Assembly: GCA_016212165.1 (NCBI GenBank)
Contig: JACRGY010000047.1
Location: 1-35,747 of the forward strand
Direction of reading: 5' to 3'
Origin: Nitrospirota bacterium
Lineage (GTDB): Bacteria > Nitrospirota > Thermodesulfovibrionia > Thermodesulfovibrionales > UBA1546
Length of the DNA: 35,747 nucleotides
Shown here: positions 7,867-14,698 of the stretch, piece after piece
How positions within the stretch are numbered: the stretch's first letter is position 1
Layout of the letters: the number at the start of each line of letters is the position of its first letter
Translations under genes and position numbers: made by a program
The notes under the pieces: model-generated
Seen by the model: only the letters and a program-made list of their open reading frames with translations
What the model was told of the DNA's origin: nothing
Databases searched by the model: none

Positions 7867-7917
7867 TTAACACTCGAATGAGTGGGTAATGATGAATACA
7901 AATTTTTTATTTGCCAT
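7867..7917 (-). pseudogene. 16-codon remnant, possibly of a DsrE-like gene
   Basis: ATG at 7917 is preceded by a good ribosome binding site (AAAGGAGA, about 6 bases away). The frame reads MANKKFVFIITHSFEC and then TAA. A Lys-rich start, a hydrophobic beta-strand and THxxE is how many DsrE/DsrF-like proteins begin, but the rest is missing and the OsmC ribosome binding site follows at once. I infer a DsrE-like gene truncated by deletion. A real small peptide or translational coupler for the OsmC gene is the alternative. Confidence 0.45.
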
Positions 7918-7963
7918 AAAGCGTCTCCTTTGGCGATATTATTAAACAGTCCAGCCGACCCCT

Positions 7964-8344
7964 TTAATGTGAGCATCCTCCGCCCCCTGAATGTCCTGCA
8001 CAGACATGCCCGGGTTGAAACACAGGGAGTTTCCCTGAGTTCAAAAGGTCGAGATTGTCCTTGACTGTCAGTCCCATTGCCTTATATACCGATATGCCTG
8101 CCTGATTCAGTTTCATCAGCGCCCCTCCACCGATGCCTCCCACGACAACAGCATCAACGTTCTGCCCGTCAAGGGCATTAACAGGATTACAGGCCCCATG
8201 CATATGATGCATATCCCTGTTGTTGATTACAGAAATATTGTTCGCTTCCATATCTACAACTACAAACATAGGCGCTGAGCCGAAATGGCCGTAAACCTTG
8301 CTTTCAAAACCGTGATTCGCCTGCACTGGAAAACATAATTTCAT
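7964..8344 (-). CDS. NifX/NifB-C-terminal-like protein (dinitrogenase iron-molybdenum cofactor family)
   Basis: This 126-residue protein starts at ATG 8344, preceded by GAGGAGA. It opens MKLCFPVQ and includes the GHFGSAPMFVVVD segment typical of the FeMo-cofactor-binding family (NifX, NafY, MTH1175-like). It contains VVGGIGGGALMKLNQAGI and ends in a Cys/His-rich tail, CAGHSGGGGCSH, likely a metal-binding site. In nitrogen fixers such proteins carry FeMo-co precursors. Outside nif clusters, as here, they are stand-alone and of unclear role, possibly Fe-S or Mo handling. The start lies one base after the stop of the DUF134 regulator, a pairing I know from many anaerobes. Confidence 0.9.
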   Translation of the reverse strand: MKLCFPVQANHGFESKVYGHFGSAPMFVVVDMEANNISVINNRDMHHMHGACNPVNALDGQNVDAVVVGGIGGGALMKLNQAGISVYKAMGLTVKDNLDLLNSGKLPVFQPGHVCAGHSGGGGCSH

Positions 8345-8345
8345 T

Positions 8346-8648
8346 TTATTCTTTCTCCTCTTTGCATATAGTTTCTTCAAACACAAGGGCCTTGCATTCA
8401 GCAAGAGCCGTTGCTGCCTTTTTCCGCGCACTGGAAAGAATCCTCTGGACAGTCCCTCTCGATATTTTCATTCGTTTGCCTGCATCTTCCTGAGTAAGTC
8501 CCTCCATATCACAGAGCCTCAACGCCTCAAGCTCGTCGCGGTACAACACAATCTTTTCAATCTCGGTCATGGGAATGCCCGTCGGTTTAAAAGCCTTTCC
8601 CTTAAATTTGCATCCGCAAAACCTCGATTTTTTATATCTCGGCGACAT
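8346..8648 (-). CDS. DUF134 (UPF0251) predicted DNA-binding protein
   Basis: This 100-residue protein has an N-terminal cysteine pair (CGCKF), a conserved GIPMTEIEKIVLYRDELEAL stretch and a sigma-region-4-like helix-turn-helix, GLTQEDAGKRMKISRGTVQR. It ends in a Cys-containing helix. The family is predicted to be regulatory and commonly sits beside NifX-like genes. Just upstream is a near-ideal promoter whose -10 box overlaps a 16-bp palindrome. That is the arrangement expected for an autorepressor, and the Cys residues could sense metal or redox state. This is inference; no operator has been shown for this protein. Confidence 0.88.
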   Translation of the reverse strand: MSPRYKKSRFCGCKFKGKAFKPTGIPMTEIEKIVLYRDELEALRLCDMEGLTQEDAGKRMKISRGTVQRILSSARKKAATALAECKALVFEETICKEEKE

Positions 8649-8665
8649 TTTCCTTTTTCCCCATT

Positions 8666-8708
8666 ATGTGCATATGCACATTATAAGAATTGCAGCATAA
8701 TATGTCAA
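8666..8708 (-). promoter_or_regulatory. Consensus sigma-70 promoter with overlapping 16-bp palindrome (putative operator)
   Basis: On the minus strand, TTGACA (8708-8703) and TATAAT (8685-8680) are separated by exactly 17 bases, a perfect housekeeping promoter. A perfect palindrome, ATGTGCATATGCACAT, spans 8666-8681. It overlaps the last two bases of the -10 box and covers the expected transcription start. A protein bound there would block transcription. It drives the DUF134, NifX-like and probably OsmC genes. Confidence 0.8.
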
Positions 8709-8844
8709 GTTATAATTTCAGGGATAATTTTACGGGAAATAATTACAGCAGTTCTGTATTTTATAGTGAGTAGCAGAGTTTTGAAAAAAGCAGATTAGAA
8801 GGGGTGGCAGGAGTTATCAGCCCTGCGCCTCATGCTGAGAACAG

Positions 8845-8888
8845 TCAGCCATGAATAAAGATTATCACTTTTCCAAAACTTTTTCTCC
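8845..8888. repeat. 3'-end repeat, copy B (end of the antiporter gene)
   Basis: This is the partner of 7320-7363, about 90% identical over 44 bp. It covers the last codons and stop of the antiporter gene on the minus strand and continues about 20 bases downstream. Confidence 0.8.
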
Positions 8889-10043
8889 AATGATATTCAT
8901 GCCTATGGCGCCCAATGGTGCTGTGAAAAGAATTGCAAGCACTGCTACAGCAAGGATTATATCACCTGATTTAACTCCAAGAGAAAGCGGCACAGCGCCT
9001 ATTGCTGCCTGAACAGTTGCCTTTGGAATGTATGAGGCCATGCAGAAAAGCTTTTCTCTGATACTAAAGCCGGTTTTTATAAGAGAGATGTATGTTCCGA
9101 TGCTTCTGGCAATTAAGCCAATAAATATAATCACGAGGCCTGCAAGGCCGGCGTTCCATGCAACATGAATATCAACCTGTGCCCCTACAAGCACAAAAAG
9201 GAGTATCTCTGCAAAGACCCATATCTTGCCGAGTTTCCGGGATATCTTATGGGCTATGGGTTCTGATTTTTCGAGTATTATAAACCCTATTGCGATGACA
9301 CCTGACAATGCTGAAACAGCAACAAAAGGCCTGGCAGTCTTTTCAACCCATGTCAAAAGTATTGCGGAGCCAATAACAATCATCCCTTCTTTGGTAGCCC
9401 TCGGCTGATATTTTTTAAATACCCTGTACAATGCAAAACCAATCGCGGCCCCAAGTGCGATACCAAGGCTTATTGAAACAGGTATCTCGAGAAGTTTCAT
9501 AAAGATGTTTGTGCCCCTGCCTGAATACATTCCGATTAGGGCCGAAGATATTACTATCGCAAATACATTATCCAGTGATGAAGAGGCAAGAAGGAGTGTC
9601 GGGATTCCTTTTTTTGCTCCTTTATTACTTTCAATAAACCTGAGCATCATCGGGACAACGATTGCAGGAGATACAGCAGCTACAATGAACCCGAGGATTG
9701 CTGATTCAAGAATGCTTATATCAAAAAAGAATGGCGCAATAAATGTGATGACAGCGCCTTCAAATACAGCAGGGACAAAGCCCATTAATGCCGCTGTCTT
9801 TCCAATCCTGTTCAGGGTGTCTTTCTTTGTGGCAAATCCTGCCCTTAAGAGAATGACTATCAGCGCTATCATCCTGAAATCAGATGAGACCGTCAGTATG
9901 ACCGGGTCTATTACGTTGAATACATAAGGCCCAAGGAATATTCCCACCAGGAGCATTCCGATTAACCCCGGAAGTTTTATTCTCCTGAACAAATGGTCCG
10001 AAAAAAGCCCCAGAAGAATTATCAACGCCAGACTTATTGCCAC
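8865..10043 (-). CDS. Cation/proton antiporter, CPA (NhaP/Kef-like) family
   Basis: The 392-residue protein has about 11-12 membrane helices and no cytoplasmic regulatory domain. Conserved points are AAVSPAIVVP at about residues 122-131 and SSLDN at about 155-159, whose Asp158 is the likely ion-binding residue of CPA-type exchangers. There are also several charged residues buried in helices. Such proteins exchange sodium or potassium for protons in the inner membrane. Nothing shows which ion is moved. The gene is alone between repeat-rich gaps. It ends with a sequence almost identical to the end of the OsmC-like gene. Confidence 0.88.
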   Translation of the reverse strand: MAISLALIILLGLFSDHLFRRIKLPGLIGMLLVGIFLGPYVFNVIDPVILTVSSDFRMIALIVILLRAGFATKKDTLNRIGKTAALMGFVPAVFEGAVITFIAPFFFDISILESAILGFIVAAVSPAIVVPMMLRFIESNKGAKKGIPTLLLASSSLDNVFAIVISSALIGMYSGRGTNIFMKLLEIPVSISLGIALGAAIGFALYRVFKKYQPRATKEGMIVIGSAILLTWVEKTARPFVAVSALSGVIAIGFIILEKSEPIAHKISRKLGKIWVFAEILLFVLVGAQVDIHVAWNAGLAGLVIIFIGLIARSIGTYISLIKTGFSIREKLFCMASYIPKATVQAAIGAVPLSLGVKSGDIILAVAVLAILFTAPLGAIGMNIIGEKVLEK

Positions 10044-10075
10044 TTAAAAACCTCCAGAAATAAAAAAACCCCTAC

Positions 10076-10146
10076 TTATCAGCAATCAGCGGCCAGCGCT
10101 CAGCAGTCAGTAGAAATGCTGACAGCTGAAAGCTAAAAGCTGAAGG
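10076..10146. repeat. Intergenic heptamer array with two opposed arms
   Basis: At 10076-10110 there are five 7-bp units ending in CAG (TTATCAG, CAATCAG, CGGCCAG, CGCTCAG, CAGTCAG). After an 8-base spacer, 10119-10146 holds four 7-bp units of the CTGAAAG type (CTGACAG, CTGAAAG, CTAAAAG, CTGAAGG). TCAG and CTGA are complementary, so the arms could pair. Similar heptamers occur inside lpxK and folC. Confidence 0.8.
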
Positions 10147-10155
10147 CTACATCGT

Positions 10156-10209
10156 AGGAGTTATCAGCCCTGATAATCAGGACGGTTTACCCCGTGTCTT
10201 CTAACGGAG
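10156..10209. repeat. Small hairpins: AGGAGTTATCAGCCCTG copy and CCCCGTTAGAA-family element
   Basis: The 17-bp AGGAGTTATCAGCCCTG at 10156-10172 is an exact copy of 8809-8825. Here it extends into a hairpin, TTATCA-GCCC-TGATAA. Just beyond it, 10190-10209 (CCCCGTG then CTTCTAACGGAG) resembles the CCCCGTTAGAA hairpins at 26404, 29474 and 30181, but in a degraded form. Together with the heptamer array these fill most of the 255-base gap between the antiporter and the repeat-protein gene. Confidence 0.6.
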
Positions 10210-10298
10210 TTAATGGCGAACCCCATCGCCGCCTTTAAAATATCAGAATAAGGATGCTTATGTCAAAAGCGAAGGGGTTCTTAGGTTAAAATAAAAGG

Positions 10299-11075
10299 AT
10301 GAAAGACCTGGAGAGGGATATTCAACGGGCATCCACTGCAAGCGAGGAAGAACTGGAATCACTTGTGCATCATTCTTCTCCAAGGGTTATTGCGAGGCTT
10401 ATTCATAACAAAAACCTCACGGAAGACCTTGCCCTCATTCTTGCTGGAAGGAAGAATATTTATCCTGATATACTCGAGGCCCTGTCCATAAATGCAAGAT
10501 GGAAAAACAGCTACAAGATTAAACTGGCGCTCTGTAAAAACCCCAAGACCCCCCAGAAGCTTTCTCTTGCGCTTATAAAGTCCCTGAAAATATTTGACCT
10601 TGCCGACATGACAAAGAATAAAGTGATACCCATAAACCTGAGGATGAGAATTGAGGCTGATATAAGCGAGAGAATCCCTGCAATGCCCCTGGGCATTAAG
10701 ATAACGCTTGCAAAAAGGGCCGGCAGCAGTGTGCTTATGAGGCTTATTGAGGAAGGCCTGAAGGAGGTTGCGGCTGCCTGCCTTGACAGCCCTTACATGA
10801 CTGAAGGGGACATCTATAAAATTATCAGCATGAAAAATATCTCTCCGCAGGTCATCCGCATGATAGCAGCCCATGCAAGATGGTCCTGCAGATATATGAT
10901 ACGGTGGGCGCTCATCAGAAATACCCACGCGCCCTTGGCGCGCATAGTAAATTTTCTTAAGGACATGAAGAAGACTGACCTTGAGGAGCTTTATTCTGCC
11001 CCTGAAGTGCCTTCATGCACAAAACCTTTTATTTACAGGGAACTTTCCGAAAGAGAGGAATCTTATTCAGAATAA
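10299..11075 (+). CDS. Helical-repeat (HEAT/LRV-like) cytoplasmic protein of unknown function
   Basis: The 258-residue protein has no signal or membrane segment. It is built of short helix pairs with recurring patterns, for example LSINARWKNSYKIKLALCKN and IAAHARWSCRYMIRWALIRN, and NPKTPxxL-like turns. This resembles leucine-rich-variant or HEAT-type solenoids used for protein binding. I do not recognise the family. It overlaps nothing upstream. Downstream, lpxK begins about 80 bases later on the same strand, so the two may be cotranscribed. Start chosen at ATG 10299; no good ribosome binding site is visible. Confidence 0.75.
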   Translation: MKDLERDIQRASTASEEELESLVHHSSPRVIARLIHNKNLTEDLALILAGRKNIYPDILEALSINARWKNSYKIKLALCKNPKTPQKLSLALIKSLKIFDLADMTKNKVIPINLRMRIEADISERIPAMPLGIKITLAKRAGSSVLMRLIEEGLKEVAAACLDSPYMTEGDIYKIISMKNISPQVIRMIAAHARWSCRYMIRWALIRNTHAPLARIVNFLKDMKKTDLEELYSAPEVPSCTKPFIYRELSEREESYSE

Positions 11076-11155
11076 GTTTCAATACCAAAAACTTGTTCTC
11101 TTTTTTCATATATAATATAAAGGCATTTCGAAAGGCGCTGGCAGGGGACCAAAGA

Positions 11156-12169
11156 ATGGGAATATTTGAATTTCTATATTATCTCGGTTATTCAGCAAAA
11201 AAATATTATTCCTTAAGGAATCAGAAGCATCTCCCCTTCAAAGTAATCAGCATCGGCAATATAACAACCGGAGGCACAGGGAAAACACCTGCCGCGATAG
11301 CGCTGGCCGGAGAAGCAAAAAAAAGGGGATTTGACCCCTGCATACTCACAAGGGGCTACAAAGGCAGGGCAAAGGGGCCATGTTTTGTAAGCAGAGGGGA
11401 CGGTCCGCTGCTGGATGAGAAGGATGCCGGGGATGAGCCTTTTATGATGGCTAACAGGTTAAGAGGCATTCCTATTGTGAAAGGCGCGGACAGGTATGAG
11501 GCAGGTATGTTTGCAATCAAAGAGCTTACAGCTGACAGCCAGCAGCCCTCAGCTAAAATATTGTTCATCCTTGATGACGGCTTTCAGCACTGGAGGCTTT
11601 TCAGGGATAAAGACATTCTGCTTATAGATGCAGAAGACCCTTTTGACACGAGGAGGCTTCTGCCTGTCGGGCTGCTGAGGGAGCCGCTTAAGGAAATAAA
11701 AAGAGCTAATATCATAGTAATAACAAATACAGACAATACCCGGCAGGAAGCAATCAGCAGCCTTATTGAAGAAATAAGGCCATATAATGGAAGGGCCCTT
11801 ATATTTCCTGCTGAACACAGGCCTTTAAGATTTGAGGGCCATTTAGGCGAGACAATGCCGTTAAAATGGGCAGAAGGCAAAAACTTCTTTGCATTCTGCG
11901 GAATAGGCAATCCTGACTCATTCCAAAAGACTCTTTCATCAACCGGCTGCAAAATCGCGGGCATTAAAACCTACAGAGACCATTACAAATACAAACAGAG
12001 AGACATTGATGATATCCTGAAAGAGGCACAGAAAAGTAATGCGGACTGGATTGTTACATCGGAAAAAGATATGACGAGGCTGAAAGAACTGAATATGCCG
12101 GAGAATCTTATTGCGATTACAATCAGGTTTTCAGTTGATGAAAGGTTTTATGAGCAGGCATTGAAGTAA
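11156..12169 (+). CDS. lpxK: Tetraacyldisaccharide 4'-kinase (lipid A biosynthesis)
   Basis: LpxK phosphorylates the 4' position of the lipid A disaccharide at the inner face of the inner membrane. The 337-residue form starting at ATG 11156 has an N-terminal amphipathic segment, the P-loop GNITTGGTGKT at residues 34-44, a conserved DEPFMMA stretch at about 93-99 and DDGFQHWR at 140-147. GGGGA lies upstream of this ATG. The frame is open further upstream to an ATG at 11015, but that would overlap the previous gene. Residues about 124-133 (TADSQQPS) are encoded by 7-bp repeats and look like an insertion just before the DDGFQH strand. Confidence 0.92.
   Translation: MGIFEFLYYLGYSAKKYYSLRNQKHLPFKVISIGNITTGGTGKTPAAIALAGEAKKRGFDPCILTRGYKGRAKGPCFVSRGDGPLLDEKDAGDEPFMMANRLRGIPIVKGADRYEAGMFAIKELTADSQQPSAKILFILDDGFQHWRLFRDKDILLIDAEDPFDTRRLLPVGLLREPLKEIKRANIIVITNTDNTRQEAISSLIEEIRPYNGRALIFPAEHRPLRFEGHLGETMPLKWAEGKNFFAFCGIGNPDSFQKTLSSTGCKIAGIKTYRDHYKYKQRDIDDILKEAQKSNADWIVTSEKDMTRLKELNMPENLIAITIRFSVDERFYEQALK
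11525..11552. repeat. Heptamer array inside lpxK
   Basis: Four 7-bp units (CTTACAG, CTGACAG, CCAGCAG, CCCTCAG) occupy 11525-11552, followed by CTAAAAT. They match the unit type of the intergenic array at 10076-10146 and are translated in frame as ELTADSQQPSAK. The location is a loop before the DDGFQH motif. Confidence 0.75.
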
Positions 12170-12179
12170 AATGGCAACA

Positions 12180-12368
12180 CTATTTCTGTTCCAGGACTAT
12201 CCTGTGTTTTAAAAGCGAGATTTCCCTTATGTCTCCCTCAAACACCTTTTGCTCCCCGAAGAGATTTTTGAGGAGTACTTTCCCATGCTCAGGCATTATT
12301 ACATCAACATTTTCAAGGTAGAGTTCTTCTTTGCCGTCTTTAACGATATACGCATTTATATCACACAT
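12180..12368 (-). CDS. CooT-like small nickel-binding protein
   Basis: The 62-residue protein begins MCDINAYIVKDGKEELYLENV and ends in a short beta-rich domain. Cys2 directly after the start, and the closing pattern of a loop, EGDIREISLLKHRIVLE, match the CooT family. In carbon-monoxide dehydrogenase systems CooT binds nickel through the N-terminal Cys. Stand-alone homologues are common in anaerobes. The gene is convergent with lpxK, whose stop lies 11 bases away, and no coo genes are in the window. Function here could be nickel storage or delivery, for example to CODH or hydrogenase. Confidence 0.78.
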   Translation of the reverse strand: MCDINAYIVKDGKEELYLENVDVIMPEHGKVLLKNLFGEQKVFEGDIREISLLKHRIVLEQK

Positions 12369-12515
12369 TTCAGTTCTCCCTCTTGTTTATTCTAAGTATA
12401 AAGCAAGCGGCTGGAAGATGGCGAGGGATTTTTTCCATGCATCATAAGGAGGGGGCAAAATAAAACCATTCAAATACAGTTCCCTCTTCCATTAAGGCTT
12501 GGTGTTTTAATGTGT

Positions 12516-12536
12516 TATAATATTGCTTCAATAATG
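12516..12536 (+). promoter_or_regulatory. Possible extended -10 promoter with near-leaderless start for the small Cys-rich gene and trpBA
   Basis: TATAAT at 12516-12521 is preceded by TGT, an extended -10 box. Transcription would start near 12528, only about six bases before the ATG at 12534, which has no ribosome binding site. No good -35 box is seen. This would place the start of the trpBA-accD run here. Confidence 0.35.
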
Positions 12537-12749
12537 GAGAAAGATTTGAAAAAAAATTCTGAGACACTGGATGACATAATTCCTCTTTGCCCGCTCTACG
12601 GAAGAGAGCTGGATAAAAACAGGATTAATGCCCGGGGCGGATGGAAATGCAAGTGCGGTGAATTCATTCCAAAGAATTTGGCAGTAAACCCGTTTGAAGG
12701 CTGCACCCACGGCCTTAACTGCAATTGCGGGAGAGAGAAAAGGAAATGA
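12534..12749 (+). CDS. Small Cys-rich (zinc-ribbon-like) protein, unknown function
   Basis: This 71-residue protein (from ATG 12534; an in-frame ATG at 12510 lies in the putative promoter) has cysteines in three groups: [17 protein letters not shown] and [11 protein letters not shown]. These could bind one or two metal ions. I do not recognise the family. The stop overlaps the trpB start (ATGA), which argues that the gene is real and translationally coupled to trpB. A role in tryptophan control is possible, but nothing in the sequence shows it. Confidence 0.6.
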   Translation: MEKDLKKNSETLDDIIPLCPLYGRELDKNRINARGGWKCKCGEFIPKNLAVNPFEGCTHGLNCNCGREKRK

Positions 12750-13921
12750 AAAAAGGTTATTTCGGAAAATATGGAGGAAGGTTTGTTCCTGAGACCCTGA
12801 TGCCGGCGCTTATAGAGTTGGAGAAGGCTTATATGGAATCAAAAAAAGACAGGGCTTTTCAGAAAGAGCTCATACATCTTCAGAAAACCTATATCGGAAG
12901 GCCGACCTCCCTGTATTTTGCAAAAAGATTGACAGAACACCTCGGCGGCGCAAAGATGTATTTAAAAAGAGAAGACCTCGCGCATACAGGGGCCCATAAA
13001 ATCAATAATGCAATCGGCCAGGCATTGCTTGCAAAGAAAATAGGCAAGAAAAGACTGATTGCCGAAACAGGGGCCGGGCAGCATGGTGTTGCAACTGCAA
13101 CAGGCGCTGCGCTCATCGGACTTGACTGCGATGTCTATATGGGCACAGATGATATGAAAAGACAGGCCTTGAATGTATTCAGGATGAGGCTCCTTGGCGC
13201 AAGGGTCATCGAGGTTCCTGTCGGCTCAAGGACTTTAAAGGATGCAATTAACGAGGCCCTCAGAGACTGGACCACAAATGTAAACACAACGCATTATGTC
13301 CTCGGGACTGTCTTTGGCCCGCATCCATTTCCTTCAATGGTAAGGGACTTCCAGTCGGTCATCGGGAAAGAGGCAAAGAAGCAGATAATGCAGGCTGAAA
13401 AAAAACTTCCTGATTATCTGGTTGCCTGTGTCGGCGGCGGAAGCAATGCCATGGGGCTGTTCCATGAATTTCTGGGCGACAATATAAAGATGATTGGTGT
13501 TGAGGCAGGAGGAAAGGGAATAGATACAGGAGAGCATGCTGCAAGATTTGCAGGAGGTTCTGTCGGGGTTTTTCAGGGCTGCAAGACATATCTGCTTCAG
13601 GATGACGACGGCAATGTTCTTGGAACTCATTCTGTCTCCGCCGGGCTTGATTATGCCTCTATCGGGCCTGAACACCCTTTTTTAAGAGACATTGGAAAAG
13701 TCCAATATACTTATGCAACTGACGATGAGGCCTTGGCTGCATTTGAACTTCTCTCAAAAACAGAAGGGATAATCCCTGCGCTTGAATCTGCACATGCAGT
13801 TGCAGAGGCAGTGAAGCTTGCGCCGAAACTATCAGGGGATAAGATTATCATTGTCAATCTCTCAGGCAGGGGAGATAAAGATGTTCAGCACGTAGCGGCA
13901 ATCAAGGGGATATCCCTGTGA
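12746..13921 (+). CDS. trpB: Tryptophan synthase beta subunit
   Basis: TrpB joins indole and L-serine to make L-tryptophan using pyridoxal phosphate. The 391-residue protein has the PLP lysine in HTGAHKINN (Lys85), the ETGAGQHG segment, the phosphate-binding GGGSNAMG and a C-terminal GRGDKD, all standard for the TrpB1 class that partners TrpA. I chose ATG 12746, which overlaps the preceding gene's stop, over an upstream ATG at 12725. The stop overlaps the trpA GTG by four bases. No other trp genes are in the window, so the rest of the pathway is encoded elsewhere. Confidence 0.97.
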   Translation: MKKGYFGKYGGRFVPETLMPALIELEKAYMESKKDRAFQKELIHLQKTYIGRPTSLYFAKRLTEHLGGAKMYLKREDLAHTGAHKINNAIGQALLAKKIGKKRLIAETGAGQHGVATATGAALIGLDCDVYMGTDDMKRQALNVFRMRLLGARVIEVPVGSRTLKDAINEALRDWTTNVNTTHYVLGTVFGPHPFPSMVRDFQSVIGKEAKKQIMQAEKKLPDYLVACVGGGSNAMGLFHEFLGDNIKMIGVEAGGKGIDTGEHAARFAGGSVGVFQGCKTYLLQDDDGNVLGTHSVSAGLDYASIGPEHPFLRDIGKVQYTYATDDEALAAFELLSKTEGIIPALESAHAVAEAVKLAPKLSGDKIIIVNLSGRGDKDVQHVAAIKGISL

Positions 13922-14694
13922 ACAGAATCGAAAAGACATTCAAGGAATTAAAGATCCGGAATAAAAAAGCATTCATCCCTTACATAATGGCAGGGGACCC
14001 TTCAGTTGAGAAAACAAAAGAGCTGGTCCTTGTCCTTGAGGAATGCGGGGCAGACATAATTGAATTAGGCGTGCCATTTACAGACCCTCTGGCAGACGGG
14101 CCGACTATACAGAGGGCCGCAGAAAGGGCCTTAAAGGGAGGAGTTACATTAAAAGGCGTCCTGGCGCTTGTAAAGGATTTAAGGGCAAAGACCCGGGTTC
14201 CTCTGGTTTTGATGACATATTATAATCCTGTGTTTAAATATGGCGAAGAGCGCTTTGTCAAAGATGCAAAGGATGCAGGCGTTGACGGTGTTATAATCCC
14301 GGACCTCCCGCCTGATGAGGCAGGAGAGCTTATAAAGACAGCGAAGAAAGCAGGCCTTGCCACAATATTCCTGCTTGCGCCAACATCAACAGAAGACAGG
14401 ATAAAGAAGGTTGCAGCTGCGGCACGGGGTTTTATATATTATGTCTCGATGACAGGCATTACAGGCGCACAGATTTCACTTGACGGCTCTATCGGGAAGT
14501 CAATAAACAACATCCGAAGCATCACAGATAAGCCGGTTGCGGTTGGCTTTGGCATTTCAACACCTGAGGAGGCGAGGGCAGTATCAGGCATCTCTGACGG
14601 CGTGATTGTCGGCAGCGCAATAGTAAGGAAAATCCAGGAAGCCCCGGAAGGACTAAAGGATTTCCTTCTTCAACTCAGGGAGGCTGTGAGATAA
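13918..14694 (+). CDS. trpA: Tryptophan synthase alpha subunit
   Basis: TrpA cleaves indole-3-glycerol phosphate to indole and glyceraldehyde 3-phosphate and channels indole to TrpB. The 258-residue TIM barrel carries the catalytic Glu49 and Asp60 in [19 protein letters not shown]. The phosphate-binding loops [11 protein letters not shown] and [11 protein letters not shown] are also present. It starts at GTG 13918, overlapping the trpB stop. The GAF-HD-GYP gene begins four bases after its stop, so it is part of the same transcript. Confidence 0.97.
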   Translation: MNRIEKTFKELKIRNKKAFIPYIMAGDPSVEKTKELVLVLEECGADIIELGVPFTDPLADGPTIQRAAERALKGGVTLKGVLALVKDLRAKTRVPLVLMTYYNPVFKYGEERFVKDAKDAGVDGVIIPDLPPDEAGELIKTAKKAGLATIFLLAPTSTEDRIKKVAAAARGFIYYVSMTGITGAQISLDGSIGKSINNIRSITDKPVAVGFGISTPEEARAVSGISDGVIVGSAIVRKIQEAPEGLKDFLLQLREAVR

Positions 14695-14698
14695 CTGT

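Noticed and set aside
7871-7884. CACTC-GAAT-GAGTG hairpin read as a terminator
   Set aside because: The stem is only five bases, there is no T-run, and it lies inside the short DsrE-like frame.
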